Of a stretch of 64,000 bases of DNA, positions 14,201 to 26,181 are shown piece by piece (within the stretch, counting starts at the first letter, position 1; each line of letters begins with the position of its first letter). Under the pieces are notes generated by a model, which made no database searches, had not been told where the DNA came from, and saw only the letters and a program-made list of their open reading frames with translations. Made by a program: the position numbers and the translations under genes. The stretch is taken from assembly GCF_001640805.2 (NCBI RefSeq), contig NC_066848.1, forward strand, positions 7,455,526 through 7,519,525, given 5' to 3'. The stretch is from Lates calcarifer (taxonomy: Eukaryota > Chordata > Actinopteri > Centropomidae).

Positions 14201-16987
14201 GTGAGAGCTGCAAGTCCCTTCACATCCAAACCATCAAGTCTGCCACCATCCTCACAGACCTGGGATCAGAAGGAAGAGTGTCCATCATACACAGATACTG
14301 AAGTGCAAAAACATAACTGCTCTGAAAGGTTTAAATAACACAGATGTGAGAATCTGTAAAAAAAAAAAATCTGTGAATATAATGACAAATCTGAATTATA
14401 TTGAGGTGTTTTTGTTCGTCCCATTCATTGAGAGTATTAAGGGACATACAATTAATGGCATAAATTTTTGCTAACTGTGTTAGGCCATCTGTGAGGTTTT
14501 GAGGACCGTACCCACTATATACTGTATCTCTACATTATGATATTCAGTGAAGCAACCACATTATAGGTGGATCTCAAGTCATTTGCTAATGCACTACACT
14601 ATAAATAATAGAAGCCAATGCGTACCATAAGCTTTTTTCAGTTCCATAAGAGGATATCGCATTTCACTGAGTTTGCTATTCTAAAGCGAGGCCTGTGTGT
14701 TCTGGTCAAATCTCTGGTCATGAGGCTTATCCACACACCCACAAACATACACACGTAGACACACAAACACACAAACCTAAGAGCGATTATGTCAACAGCT
14801 GTAAGCCCGATCAATGGTGTTATACACACACACGGATCAGTGATGGAATTTACACAGAATGTGTGCATGTGTAAAAAAAAGATGGGATGTAGCTTCATAA
14901 CTGTGATGCAATTCAGGCACTGAGAATGAGAAATTCCTCTTTTTCCACTTAATCAAAGTGAGGCCCGAAGCTATGGTTCTGAGGCACTTTTGTATTTCAT
15001 GTGATCATCCAGTGAACTGTACCTATTTACTGAGAGAGCACATACAAATTCATTCCAGGGACAGTGCAGTGATGGGATCAGCTGAGGCCTAAACATCTGA
15101 CTGCCAACTGATGTTGTTTTAATTGTTCATTCAAGCAGTCTGGAACAGTTTTTGAAATCACAGTGCCCTGAAGTATCCATTTAACCTTTTCAAGGTTGGC
15201 CATTAATTAGTACTGTGGATTTAAATCCATTTTATATCCTCCGACCATGATCCATTAATGATTCTCCAGTTGATAGCCTCTATTTGTTTGATTAAAGAAT
15301 TTTACAAACGAAAAACTCCCACTTCATTCAGAAAAGAAAATAAATAACACCCTTCATTGATTGATGAACTGCAAAATAGAACTCTTATGAATGGGTGAAC
15401 AATAACACACAAACAGGCGCACATTCTCATCCTGGTGGTCCATACCTGTATGTAGAGAGGTAGGACTTTGACTAGATGTTCCTCTCTCTGCCCTAAAAGA
15501 ACACGGTCAGTTCTGTGGTCATGGCTCAAATATGTGTTAATTCCAAGCTCCTGTAGTTGCTCTCTGAGCACTTGTGAGAGTTGGGGGTTCATACATGAGC
15601 CCTCCTCTTTCAGCTCCTTTAACTCCACAGAGACAGATAACTCCCCTGAAGCACTCAGCTCTCCAGTTTCCTTATTGATCCTCTCCCCTTTAGCAGTCTG
15701 GTCCTGGAGGGAAAAAAGAGAGTCAAATGAGAGATGAGAAATCCTTAGACTGTTTCATCTTTTTTTAGAAATCCTGACTCCACATAATATCCAAAATATC
15801 TTTTAATCATATTTCCTTGGTCTGTCTCACTTCCTCAGATAAATTTGTCTTGCACCAAACCCTCTTCCCCTACCCACTGAGGACATTGTCTACATTGAGA
15901 AATCACCAGACAGAAGAACTGACCTCTGGCAGTCATGTGCCACTCAGTCATTAACTGGTTATCAACCCTTTGTGAGGGATCCCTACAGTAACGGATGGCC
16001 AATTTTCAGTAATTGGAGGGATGTAATACCAGTAAATGCAATCTTTGAAAGCTGAAACCTCACATGTTGAAAACTTTTCAAACTTCAAATCCTCCACTGC
16101 ATGGACTAAATTTACCTCTCATTTTTTTATACCATGTAGTAATAATACTTCCTTTCATCCAGTACAGTATTTAACCACCAACAGTAATTGTGCAACAGTT
16201 TGGTAATACCTTAACAGTCCTGTCACTATCAAGTAAAAGAAATGTGAATAATAGAACATTTGAAAGTACAGGATAATTTGAGGTGCACATATGGAAAAGA
16301 TAGTGAAACTGGATGTTTTGTTCTCACAAAAATCAAACAAATGTGACAATGATAAGATGCTGGGATGTTCAAGTCCCTGTAGTCCCTGTAGTTTGAAGTC
16401 CTTCACCCAGGAGTCTGCTAATGTGAGTTTTACACTTCTGTCGCACCAGGTGTAGAAGAGGAGTCCTGCTTTCAAGTAGACATCTTACTATTAGACCGAG
16501 GCTTAACTGAGTGGATTGTTTCCTCATTACAGTGATATTATTTTGGGCACTTTCTGTTTTGAGACACCTGTGATTGGCAATGGGGGATTTTTTTAGAGAA
16601 CTGCTGAACTGATAAGCCAGAGCAAGTAGACTCAGTTATGATGGCACAGTAAGTAAAGAGAGAGTCAGTTCACACTCCATAGTAATTTATTAATACTTTG
16701 ATGTTTCCTCATGTGATTATTGTTCTGTGTGAAATGAGAGCGTGTAAGAGACCGACAGCAAGAAAGGGCAAAAATATCCAAAGTCAAACTCCTTACTGGA
16801 AAAACAGCACATAACTCTATTGCGTTTTACAGTGCCATGTAGTCGAGTATGTCAAATTAAAGTTGTATACATGATCACATGAACAGTATCACTTCTCACA
16901 CCTTCAATATGCTTTTAAAAAGGAAAATAATTGTTGCAATACACACTTAAGTCCTCATATTCTTACCTGTACTTGTGTAAGAGCCAT
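70..16987 (-). CDS. wdfy4: wdfy4, WD repeat and FYVE domain-containing protein 4 (N-terminal part, partial)
   Basis: Large BEACH-family protein, known in mammals to act in classical dendritic cells for cross-presentation of antigen on endomembranes. Read on the minus strand, 34 exons join in one frame (5,724 nt, 1,908 codons): 16987-16967, 15703-15446, 14259-14148, 13321-13197, 12968-12840, 12748-12559, 12074-11885, 11542-11382, 10198-9966, 9877-9739, 9441-9311, 9082-8981, 8827-8643, 7694-6964, 6858-6765, 6671-6457, 6320-6238, 6076-5848, 5073-4997, 4912-4694, 4483-4305, 4176-3945, 3440-3289, 3214-3103, 3016-2826, 2714-2562, 2436-2363, 2001-1843, 1715-1631, 1513-1422, 1288-1086, 699-539, 458-339, 256-70. 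Diagnostic stretches are GMVPYIKIFLDEDRY, WHHLAVVMAKD, FVEFDMSESGYG and DWFLLFLQPHLH; they fit WDFY4 better than WDFY3. This part is the armadillo-like region with the concanavalin-like segment (about exons 18-24). PH-BEACH, WD40 and FYVE-like parts lie off the left edge. The first exon encodes only seven residues (MALTQVQ). The exon 5 donor (GTCTGT) and the exon 34 donor at 69/70 are the least certain boundaries. Confidence 0.93.
8137..8204 (+). repeat. (CA)n / CAGACA microsatellite in a wdfy4 intron
   Basis: CAGACA units grade into about 20 CA units, inside the intron between 7,695 and 8,642. No other content recognised in that intron. Confidence 0.95.
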
Positions 16988-18774
16988 CTGGGAGTTTCTC
17001 TAGGAGCACACTGTCATCTCTGTTGTGTTATTCCAACTGAGTGAGTGGTCTGTCTCTGTTTCCATGTCAGAAGGAAAAGACAAGCACAGACCTGCTAAGA
17101 CATGACTAGCACCCACTATGTGGACCCTCCTGTAAAAATACCCGCCCCTTTACTAATCTGCATCAAGCAGACTGAACTTTGAACAAGCAGAGCAACTCAC
17201 ATCAGCTGGCCCAGGTCATGTGCCTTCTTACTTCCTTAAAGAAGCAGAAGTGAAAAACTGTTGTTTAGCTGGTTGGATGGGGCCCTCCCACTGCTGCTCA
17301 CTGCAGCTCAAACAAGAGTCGCTTTGCTTTTTATAGATGTGTCGTGTTAAGACTGGCATGATATGAGTCCCAAAAGCAGCATGACACCATGATTCACCAA
17401 AGAAGCCACCTTGTAATTACAGGTTTATGTGGATAAATATGAAGACTTTAACTTGTAGGTGAACAGCTAGACAATTTTCTTTGTCTACTGACAATGGCTG
17501 GAAAATAATACAGGCCTGTTTTACTGTGTTTAACAGTGTTCAATTGGTCTTGTAAAGAAAGAAGAGAACAGTTAGATCTGTTAAATCTTGTTTTCTTACA
17601 ATAAAAGACCAATCAATTTAGGACAGTCAGATTTAGAGTTTTGTTTTTTCCCATCGTATTAGTTCACGGACTGGGCTTTCAACTACAAGGAGTGTGTTAG
17701 TGTTGTTTGAGTGCTTTAGACTGGCAAACCTGTGTTTGATTTGAATCACAGCAATGCTGACATAACATGGCTAAACAGCGTCATCTTGCGGGGTTTAATG
17801 ATGTAAAAATACGCCAGATATTCACCCGTTTACTGGCTGAAGATATTTTAGCTGTAAAACGACAAGTGTAACCAGTGACATTAATGACGCAGCCGTCATT
17901 AATATTGGTTGTTATCTGTGGTTTTCCTGCGCTGTTATGATGCATGCTAACCCAGTGGGTATTTGAGCACTGAAACTGAATTAACTTATTACTTATGAAT
18001 TATTATACCTTCCACCTAATATTAAAAGTCAGACTATCTACAGTGAAAGGAGCATGCAAACTTTGACTACAAAAAGCGAACACAAAGAGTGTAGACACTA
18101 ATTAACATAGCTACCTCCAACAGTCAGCAGCACAGCACTTTGGCTAAACTCAAACTGTCGCATTGTTTCCACCGGCGGTGTCAACTAACCTTTGCATGAC
18201 AGCATGTGCCATGGATACACCGACGTTTATCCCCTTCGTGCCTAAAAAGTGGGGACTTCAGCTGCAATTACCTCTGTATCGTACCTGAAACGAATGAAAC
18301 GCTGGCGAACCTACACGGGATGGTCATTACATGGCATATACTCACAAACTATGATGCCTTTTCCTTCAAATGATAAATAACGTTTTTTTTTTTTTGCCAT
18401 TTATGACTCTACGTTGCGTCAAAAAGTTGCAAAAATACTCTAAGCTAATAGCGTGTGTGGGGGAAGTTCTGCCTCAATATGTCAAACTGCTAAGTAATAT
18501 TTGAGGGAGTATTTTTAGGGAACACGTGCGTTGTTGACGCCCTGACGTTATGGGTCATGTGCTCGTCTCTAACCAATGAGGTGTCCAGGGCGTGGTTTGC
18601 CTCAATCAGTTGTTTAGCACAATAAAATCTGCCCCGTTACTTTGCTCCGAAAGATGATCTCCCTTCTCAGTTTACATTGTGATGTTGTAGCGCTTCGTCC
18701 AAGGAGCTGATTTTGTTTCCGTTGCAGTTTGCAGTCTGTGGAAACAATCAGCGGCCCTCTGTGCTCTCATCATA
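16988..18774. promoter_or_regulatory. divergent intergenic region between wdfy4 and the DHHC gene
   Basis: About 1.8 kb separate the two start codons of a head-to-head pair. The wdfy4 side holds a TATA-like element near 17,330. The DHHC side holds a CACGTG E-box at 18,523, a TGACGTTA CRE-like site near 18,543 and CCAAT at 18,573, all within 260 bases of the ATG. CpG dinucleotides are more frequent from about 17,770 to 18,560 than in the flanks. A poly-T run sits near 18,383. No coding exon was recognised. A minus-strand donor-like GTACGATAC near 18,285 could end a 5' UTR exon of wdfy4. Confidence 0.5.
17328..17335 (-). promoter_or_regulatory. candidate TATA box of wdfy4
   Basis: The minus strand reads CTATAAAAAGC here, about 340 bases upstream of the wdfy4 start codon at 16,987. 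Transcription would begin near 17,300. An ETS-like TTCC core lies near 17,231, which would suit a myeloid gene, but that is inference. No transcript data are available. Confidence 0.45.
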
Positions 18775-21700
18775 ATGCACCCGATGCCCGTGTGCTCCGT
18801 CAGCGGTGGAGACATATTTGACTGTATACAGAGAGGAAATATTGAACAGTGTATACTCATCATTCAAAATGACCGATCAGTCCTCAAGCAAAAAGGTAAG
18901 GTAGAATAAGATATAATAATGGATCCTTTCTTGATTTTGTCTGTGTTGCTCTTTCATTTACAGCATGTGTAAGAGACTGCAGGCCACTATACTACTACTG
19001 TGTTCCTGTGTTTTTAGTCTGTCAGTGGTTTTATTTCCTGATTTGCTCAAGTTGCTCAAGTGGTTTGCCAAGAGAATAGACCTGTCATACCTTTGTCATA
19101 TGTCTGTAATAAACATCTGTTGGACTCATATGACTAGTCTAAATAATGATGTGGGAAACTTATAGTCCTGAACAAGTATAATTTTACATTATATTGTTTT
19201 CAGTGTCTCCTGATGTGATTTTGTCCAAATGCTGAGGAGAAACCTAACCCCACCGCAGCTTCTCTGTGAGATGGTCTGGCACAGATCTAGATGGACAGAT
19301 CCTGTGACAACACTGCACAAAGTCACACTGTGCCAAAGGGAACCCTAACCCCAACTCCAAAGGGTTTTAACAATCAGCAGGCTAACACACCGTGCACTTG
19401 TGTCAGGCTTACATTGTTAGTCACAGAGACAGCAGATAAAATGTGAAGGTCAGCATCTTCAAACCTGACTGCGATATGCTTGTGTGTGTCTTCATCCAGG
19501 CTGGGGTGGTTTCACCCCTACTCCACTACGCTGCCCTCCATGGTAACCGTGCCCTGGTTGACCTTTTCCTTAGTAATGGAGCTAACCCTAACCTGACATG
19601 TGATGCAGGACAGACAGCCTTTCATTTTGCCTGCAGGTGAGAACTAGGTCTCCAGTGTTAAATACACCTGGCTGGATTCTCAAGGTGATAATGTCTTTTT
19701 GTTCTTTATTTGATCCTGTGTAATAACAGTTTGTACTTTTGACTCCCATTAGGCAAGGGAACATCTATATTATACACCAAATGATGCAGTATGGAGCTGA
19801 TTTACGCCTCATAGACCTGCAGGGAAAAACATCACTGCACCATGCAGTCACTGGGGGCAATATGTGAGTGGAGGAAACAACACATCACTCAGTTGTTTTT
19901 GTCTTTGTGTTACTACACAGTCACACACAGACATATTACACACACACTAATTGTATGTTATCATTCCCAGTGTTGCAGTTCATTATCTGTGGGAGACAGG
20001 AATGTTCCGGTTCTCAGACACAGACATGTACCAGGTGACACCCCTACACTTGGCTGCATCCACCGGCAACACAGAGGTGGTCCGGTATTTGCTCAGAGAC
20101 CAGGTATGATACAGTCTAGTTTTTCTACGCATTTACATGCTCTAGCTGACTAAATGTGTTACACAGGGGCATTGTCTAACAGTTTAGAAGCTCCAAAAAG
20201 CTGAAATAAACAGCTGGCTGGTGAAATATAACACATACTTATTAAACTGAAACCAAGATTTTCTCAGGGACTGGCAGCCCAAATCAGAGATAAAAGCAAG
20301 TTAGTGCTTTACTGGGATCATATGTACCAGAAAACACAGCTCTTTTGAGATGTTATTGTTGCTTGTCTGCTGGATGTGTGTCCATAACAACTTGATAATC
20401 CAAAGGGATATGAAGACTGTGTTTCTTATTTTAGTCTTTGTGCTCCCTAATGCTCAGTGCAGCTTTAAAGAAATGAAAATGTGGTTTTGATGTACACTGG
20501 GTTGCCATTGTACACAATTAGCTACACTGATGAGTTAAATCTGAAGATGCTTTTGTGAATAAGGACACAGTGCAGATGTGACCATCTTTTATCACCTGTG
20601 CGCCTCAACCCTCTGTTTGTATCTCAGAGATGTGCTGTGGATGCGGTTGACCAGCAGGGAGCGACAGCGCTTCATGTTGCAGCAGAGAGGGGTGTAGTGG
20701 AGGTGTGCTGGACACTGCTGCAGAGAACAGGATGCGGGATGCTCCATCAGAAGAACCATGGTGGCCTCACACCACTGGATCTCAGCAAACAGGGGAAAAC
20801 ATTTAGGTGAATCTGATGCCTCTAGAAATATCTGGGAAAAACATTGACTAGCACTAGTAGCCTTTAAAATATACAGTATGTTTGCTTTCCCAGATTACAT
20901 TTTTCTCTTGGGATCCTAGTGCTGATTAATACATGGCTATACTGTGTATTTTTTTCTAGACATCAGCAACTCACTAAACTACTGAGTCGACACATTAATG
21001 AGCCAATACACCACAAGCCCAGAGAGTCTCATGGTAAATATCACTCTGTAGTTTTCATCACTCACTTAGCGATAAAAACAAGGGTGATGATAATGATGAT
21101 AACAATGGTGATGATAATAGTGGAACTGTAACATTAAATGTGCTGTGTGTGTGTTTTTATGTTGAGTATATCATGTGTGCTGGTACATTTGTGTTATGTG
21201 TCGTTTCTCATCAGTTCTATATTACTGGACGATGTTTTTTCCAACTATGAGTGGAGCTGCCATCCTGCTAATAGCAGCCATGTTGGGGGGATACGGGGGT
21301 CTAATCTGCGGCTTGCTCTTCCCCTGGCTGGCCAGAAGCATCTTCACACAGTACCACCGCATGACAACATACCAAAGGTTTGACAAAAATTGTGGAACAT
21401 GTGAAGTGTTTATCAGTAAGTCAGTGCATCTGTGATAATTAAGACTGCATCCATCTTCATTCCAGGTTGCCCAACCCAATCTACTTAGGAACCCTCATAG
21501 CTGGCTTGTTCCATTCTCTGCTCTGCTTCTATGGGAAAATAATGCTTAATATCCTTAATAAAAGGAAGCACATATATATTTTTGAATCATCTGGCTTTTT
21601 TTTAGCCCTGCTTGCAGTGCAGCATAAGGATTTCAGTGTTGGTTGGTCTGTTGATCACCTCTCATGTGCCACCACTGAGCCAATGTTTCTACTTGTACTC

Positions 21701-22975
21701 AGTGAATTTTCGGACACCCCACAAGCTTTTTTCTATTCAAAATGATCAACTGGCCAGTGCTCTCCTACTTGTCTTGCACCCACACATATACACAGTACAG
21801 CAAATGTAATACAGGATTTTTGTATATTAAAATGACAAGGGTACCTCCTTAACTTGTTGAATGCGTGTGGCCAAACAGTCCTCTGGTCCAGGTGTCTATG
21901 GTCCACTTCTCCCTAGTCTTCGGTTTATTCTGTAAGATTCTGACACAGGACCCCGGGACACTGGACAGAGCAGATGCAGATCCTCGATTCTCCTGTATCG
22001 CTGACTTGGTGGAGAACAACCAGAGCCCTCACCGGTTCTGTCCATACTGTGAGGTAGGACATTCACACTGGTCATGGTTCAGAGAGTAATAATATTTTGC
22101 AAAACCCCCATATCTACCTATGTATCTAGTTATCAGTCTTTTTGTCTAGATCTAGAAATGTACACACAGGTTTTCTCCTCTTGGTGTGTGCCTTCACTTG
22201 GTCTTCCCCAGAAAAATTCTTTATACAACCCTGCTATAAATCTCAGCAATGTAATGTATGTTTTAAAAAAGCGGCCAAGCTGGTTATATCCCATGGTGAA
22301 ATTAAAAAGCAGTAACCTGGAAGTATAGGAAATATAGGAGATACAACATGTAACCTTGGTTTGCTTTTGAAAAAGGTTGAAAGTTAAAGATGCACCTTCT
22401 CTAGTTCATAGGCTACATCATACACTGGATTAGTTCTTACAAGTATCTTACTGTTCTTCCCACCCTTGTCTTTGTTTTCCTCATAGTTGTTTCAGCCTGA
22501 CTACACTAAACACTGCAAGCTGTGTGAGGTGTGCATTAAAGACTATGACCATCACTGCCTTTTCCTCAACCGGTGTGTCGGCCGGGGTAACCACCGTCTC
22601 TTCCTCTTCTTCATCCTCTCCATGGTGATTGGCCACCTTCTTTTTGTTGCCACAGCAACAAGTTACCTGTATGACAAGATGCCCGCAGGCAGCCGCAGCT
22701 TGTCACCGTGGCTCACATTGTTAGGGGAGGAATTCTGGGTTGTGGTCATGATGGTTATGAATGCACTGACACTTTTGTGGGAGGTGTGGCTACTGACAGA
22801 GCAGTTTGAAGCCATCGCCACGGGAACGACCACCTACTTCAAACAGTGTGAGAACTCAGCACGACAGAGGTCACTAGGGCAGCGCTGGGTTATAGTGCTG
22901 TCATTTCTGCTGGAGGGTCGAAGACGGGTGGGCAGCGGGCAAACAAGAGAGGACAAAACTGCCATAGACATTTAA
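18775..22975 (+). CDS. ankyrin-repeat DHHC palmitoyltransferase (ZDHHC13/17-like)
   Basis: Multi-pass enzyme expected to S-acylate cysteines on client proteins at Golgi or endomembranes. Exons: 18775-18900, 19500-19636, 19753-19863, 19971-20103, 20628-20806, 20960-21033, 21215-21377, 21466-21548, about 21863-22053, 22487-22975, giving about 561 residues (family usually 620-630). Exons 1-6 encode ankyrin repeats (PLLHYAALHGN, TPLHLAASTGN, TALHVAAERG). Exons 7-9 encode hydrophobic segments and a TQDPG (DPG) motif. Exon 10 holds the zinc-binding cysteine-rich domain with Cys-Cys-His-Cys spacing, the catalytic DHHC near residues 420-423 in YDHHCLFLNRCVGRGNH, then two more membrane spans. The usual TTxE motif is not clear (GTTTYFKQC is the nearest). 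Exon 1 must use the second of two GT donors. The intron after exon 8 is U12-type with an unresolved 3' end (21,863 or 21,875). It is similar to but divergent from both ZDHHC13 and ZDHHC17, and may be a fish-retained third member, so I give no symbol. Confidence 0.85.
21549..21862 (+). other. U12-type (minor spliceosome) intron of the DHHC gene
   Basis: The intron opens with ATATCCTT (21,549-21,556), the AT-class U12 donor consensus. TCCTTAAC at 21,846-21,853 matches the U12 branch site. No GT donor near 21,548 would keep the membrane segment intact. Frame requires the next exon to begin at 21,863 (intron ending AT) or 21,875 (ending AA); the AC at 21,875-21,876 would break the frame. Start at 21,863 gives the same YL-to-DPG spacing as ZDHHC17, within one residue. 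Confidence 0.7.
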
Positions 22976-23446
22976 AACTGTCCTGTATGCAGCTGTTGTC
23001 ATCATTGCTCACTATACATTCTCAGTTTACAGAGTCTTTGACGTGCACTCAACTTTGTGATAATGTCCTCTTTAGATGCAGTAACTCTAATGCCATATAA
23101 CATGTTGTACTTGAATGTAAAATTTGTTCATATCCTAATATTCTATTTTAATACACAGTAGCCTATACAGTAGATTTGTCCACAATGTGGCTAGCAGGAT
23201 AACTACCACTAAGAGTTTAGTCGTTCATCTAGTTTTTAGAGACCTCACTGAACACTTTTAAGATAACAGTGTTTTTGATTAACTTGTTGGTCAGCATTGT
23301 TCTGTGTGAAGTACTGGATATTTCTAAAACTGTGTTTTAGCAGGAAACACCACTGATGACATGAATACTCACATTCACAGCTGTATTTTTCTATTCCACA
23401 TTATCTCCATACTTTTTTTTTAAACATCATTGTTACTGTTGCTTTA

Positions 23447-23452
23447 AATAAA
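23447..23452 (+). terminator. poly(A) signal of the DHHC gene
   Basis: AATAAA lies 472 bases after the stop codon at 22,975, in an AT-rich 3' UTR, and is the first canonical signal downstream. Cleavage is expected near 23,465-23,480. Confidence 0.65.
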
Positions 23453-23479
23453 AGTGTAACTCATACTGTAGATCAAGGT

Positions 23480-24775
23480 TATGAAGATTTTTGTACTCAG
23501 AACATTAGCAAGTTCTGTGATTAGCTAGTGATGATGGTTAATAACAGGTGCAGTGAAAAAGACTTTGTTCCTAACATAATGTCATTACCTCGCTGACCTG
23601 CTCCCGGTCATTTGTGCCATGACACTTCCTCTGCTCTCGCTAATGGGACATGCTCTTTTCATGCCTTCAATTACACACACTCATTTCCTATGTGTCCCTC
23701 AGGACCATATTTCTAGATTATAGATGATCTTCCCCACACCCCTCAGAGGCTGGTGTGCTGGACAATGTGAGTGGCTGTGTCATGTGATATAATTTAGTGT
23801 CTACCGCCTGTTATGCATATGGAGTAATTAAGATGAGTGCATGTAAGCCTATGAGTGCTTTTACTGTATTCCCCCATCCCTGGATCAGTGTTATTGTATT
23901 TAACTGGCTGCCACTTGTCGATATCACAGTATATTTTATATGTACTGATGTATTTTATCTCTGGTGACAGTTTCTTTTGGTTTCTAAGATGATACCTCAT
24001 ATGTGCCATGACGTGTTTTCTATGCTGTAGGAAAAATCTGTTTAAAAAAATAAAACTCACTTAAATCTGCCTTTCATATTAAAAAACTTTGTCTTTTGTC
24101 TCATTGTGTAGCTACAGAGAAACAGGCTTTTAAGAGCTTTTCCTTTTGATTTACATAAGCAAATCACCAGCAGCCAGAGCACTGAATTGTACTCTTGTGG
24201 GCAGAGAAAACGTACAGTGATAACATTTAAAGCAGAAACTCGTAATGTTTTTTAAACAGAAGTCAGCAGTTTTCACTTCTCCATCAAGTCAGCTCACTTC
24301 CTGAGTGACAGACAGACTAAAAATTCAGATGAGGGAGACGGTGGGAAAGCATTTTTCTGTAAAGCAGTACCAATAACAGCAGCTGCCGGGGACTATGTGA
24401 TGCTTTCTTGTGCAGCACGCAGAGTCTCAAAGCTCTAGGCGACTGAGAGTCAACTGGTCTGCCTATCTGAGATGACACGGCAAGTAATACTCGCATGACT
24501 GTCTTTATTTCCTGCCTTCTATCAGAATCTGTTCACATCAGCATTCCCTGGGCACACGTCATTGGTGTGTGGATGGCAAGTATAGTAGTCCCTTCTCCTC
24601 GGGTATGTGAATGTCATTGGATTTGTTTCTTAGTGATTAGCAATTAAATAGAGGGCTGAGATTTCAGTATAGCTATTGTCTAAACTCTGAGTGTTCCTGT
24701 GTGTGTGTATGTGATTTATGGCTCTAGAAATGGACCTAGTGGAGAAGGATACACTGTGCAGATTGGTTCACTGCC
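23480..24775. other. intergenic region between the DHHC gene and arhgap22
   Basis: About 1.3 kb with no exon that I recognise by protein similarity. The stretch 24,290-24,480 is less AT-rich and ends in a donor-like GCAAGT, but there is no supporting reading frame. It may be 5' UTR or regulatory DNA of arhgap22. Confidence 0.4.
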
Positions 24776-24827
24776 ATGAAACCATCCAGGACTCCTCTGT
24801 CCAGTGACAAACCTAAGGAATTGTCAG
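24776..24827 (+). CDS. arhgap22: candidate alternative first coding exon of arhgap22
   Basis: An ATG in good context (GCCATGA) opens 17 codons, MKPSRTPLSSDKPKELS, and ends one base into a codon at a donor G|GTAAAA. This is the same phase as the recognised first exon at 26,182, so splicing to 29,460 stays in frame and replaces the [11 protein letters not shown] start. I do not recognise the peptide. Support is only frame, Kozak context and donor; no conserved protein match is claimed. Confidence 0.4.
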
Positions 24828-25800
24828 GTAAAACTCTATTTTTAAGTTTGTTCTTGTGTAGATGATCATTTATCAATCATGGTGATCATCTATTTTACTA
24901 CTTATGATTCTGCTGGCTAGATAGCTGAGCTCTCATCTAAAGTAATAAGCTCTGATTTCAAGATTATGATTAATGGGTCCACACCATTTCTCTATCATAT
25001 CTCTCTATATGAACTCTTCTGTGTCTGTCAGGGTAGCAGCTGCTTTTATGAACGTATATAGAATTAAACTTAAAGTTGTGTTGCCAATGTACTTCTACTC
25101 CCTTATATAGCCTTTGTAAAAGCAGTGCATAGTGTTAATCATTTTTCATCGACTGATAGCTATGTGTGAGCTGAGTAGGTTATTTTTTCATAGGAGAAAC
25201 CTCAGTCAGCTCGCCCCCTCCAGCAGTGTCTCTGTGCTGCATTTGAGTCTCATCCAGCCTCTTGAACTGCAGCATTTATCTGCTTTATCACATCACTACC
25301 AGACAGAATAGGAACAAGAACATCATACCCCTGAGTGCCGTGGCTTTCACCATACAGATTGCTGTGTGACTGAGTAGTGTGGCATTTCCCCTCAGACTAT
25401 AAATCTAAGCCTGAATGAGTCACAGTCAAGTCAAGTTTTGTCAGTTTTAAACACATGTCCAACCAAAATTATCAGCCCTGCCATACATCTGCAATTGTTT
25501 ATAGGTACAGACAATACAATGACATCCCCACTTGCTCTGCATCAGATATTTAATGGTAAGAATGGTGTTGGTTAAATCTGATGTATTGATTTGAGGTTGT
25601 ACTTCAGGTAAAGGCAAGACCATAATCAAATCTCCATGAGCAAACAGCTGGAAGGATTGTGAAGACTGTGGAGCGATGGTGGAGCCAATGTAAAGAAATG
25701 GATGACAAGACAGAGGACACACAGCCAGACATATTTATAGACGGTGAGAAACTGATACTGGAAGTGTGCAGCAGAAGGCAGAGAGACAGATAGCAAAAGA

Positions 25801-25838
25801 GGAGAGGGAGAGAGAGAGAGAAAGAAAGAGAGAGAGTG
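25801..25838 (+). repeat. GA-rich microsatellite upstream of the arhgap22 start exon
   Basis: An interrupted GA repeat lies within a purine-rich stretch (about 25,770-25,930), 260-380 bases before the ATG at 26,182. It could lie in the promoter or 5' UTR. Confidence 0.8.
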
Positions 25839-26181
25839 GGCAGGGCTCTAGGTATGTGAGAACAACAGCACGCCGGGCCAGTGGGACAGAGAGGGGGAGT
25901 GAGACGAAAAGGAAAGAGAGGAGGAAGAGGAGAGTGTGTGGTTAAGTGCTTGTAAGTGTGTGTGCGTGTATGTATGTGTGTGTGTGAAATCAGATGGAGG
26001 CAGTGTCCAAGTGCAAGCCAGTGAGCCGGGAGAGAGAGATGCTCGAAGAGGATGAGGAGTAACAGGGCGAGGCAGCAGCGTGAAGTGCTGAGTGTGTGTG
26101 TGTGTGTGGTTGAGGAATAGTGTGTGAACAGAGGGATGCAGTCATGTCTCTGTGAGAGGGAGCAGCACAGCAACGGTAACC

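Noticed and set aside
21467..21745. Continuous open frame through exon 8 into 21,745, and a hydrophobic frame at 21,612-21,809
   Set aside because: Direct joining of exon 8 to the 21,863 exon gives the membrane spacing of ZDHHC17; the frames in between lie in the U12-type intron.
24290..24490. Possible leader exon ending in a GCAAGT donor
   Set aside because: No reading frame or sequence match supports it; kept only as a remark on the intergenic region.
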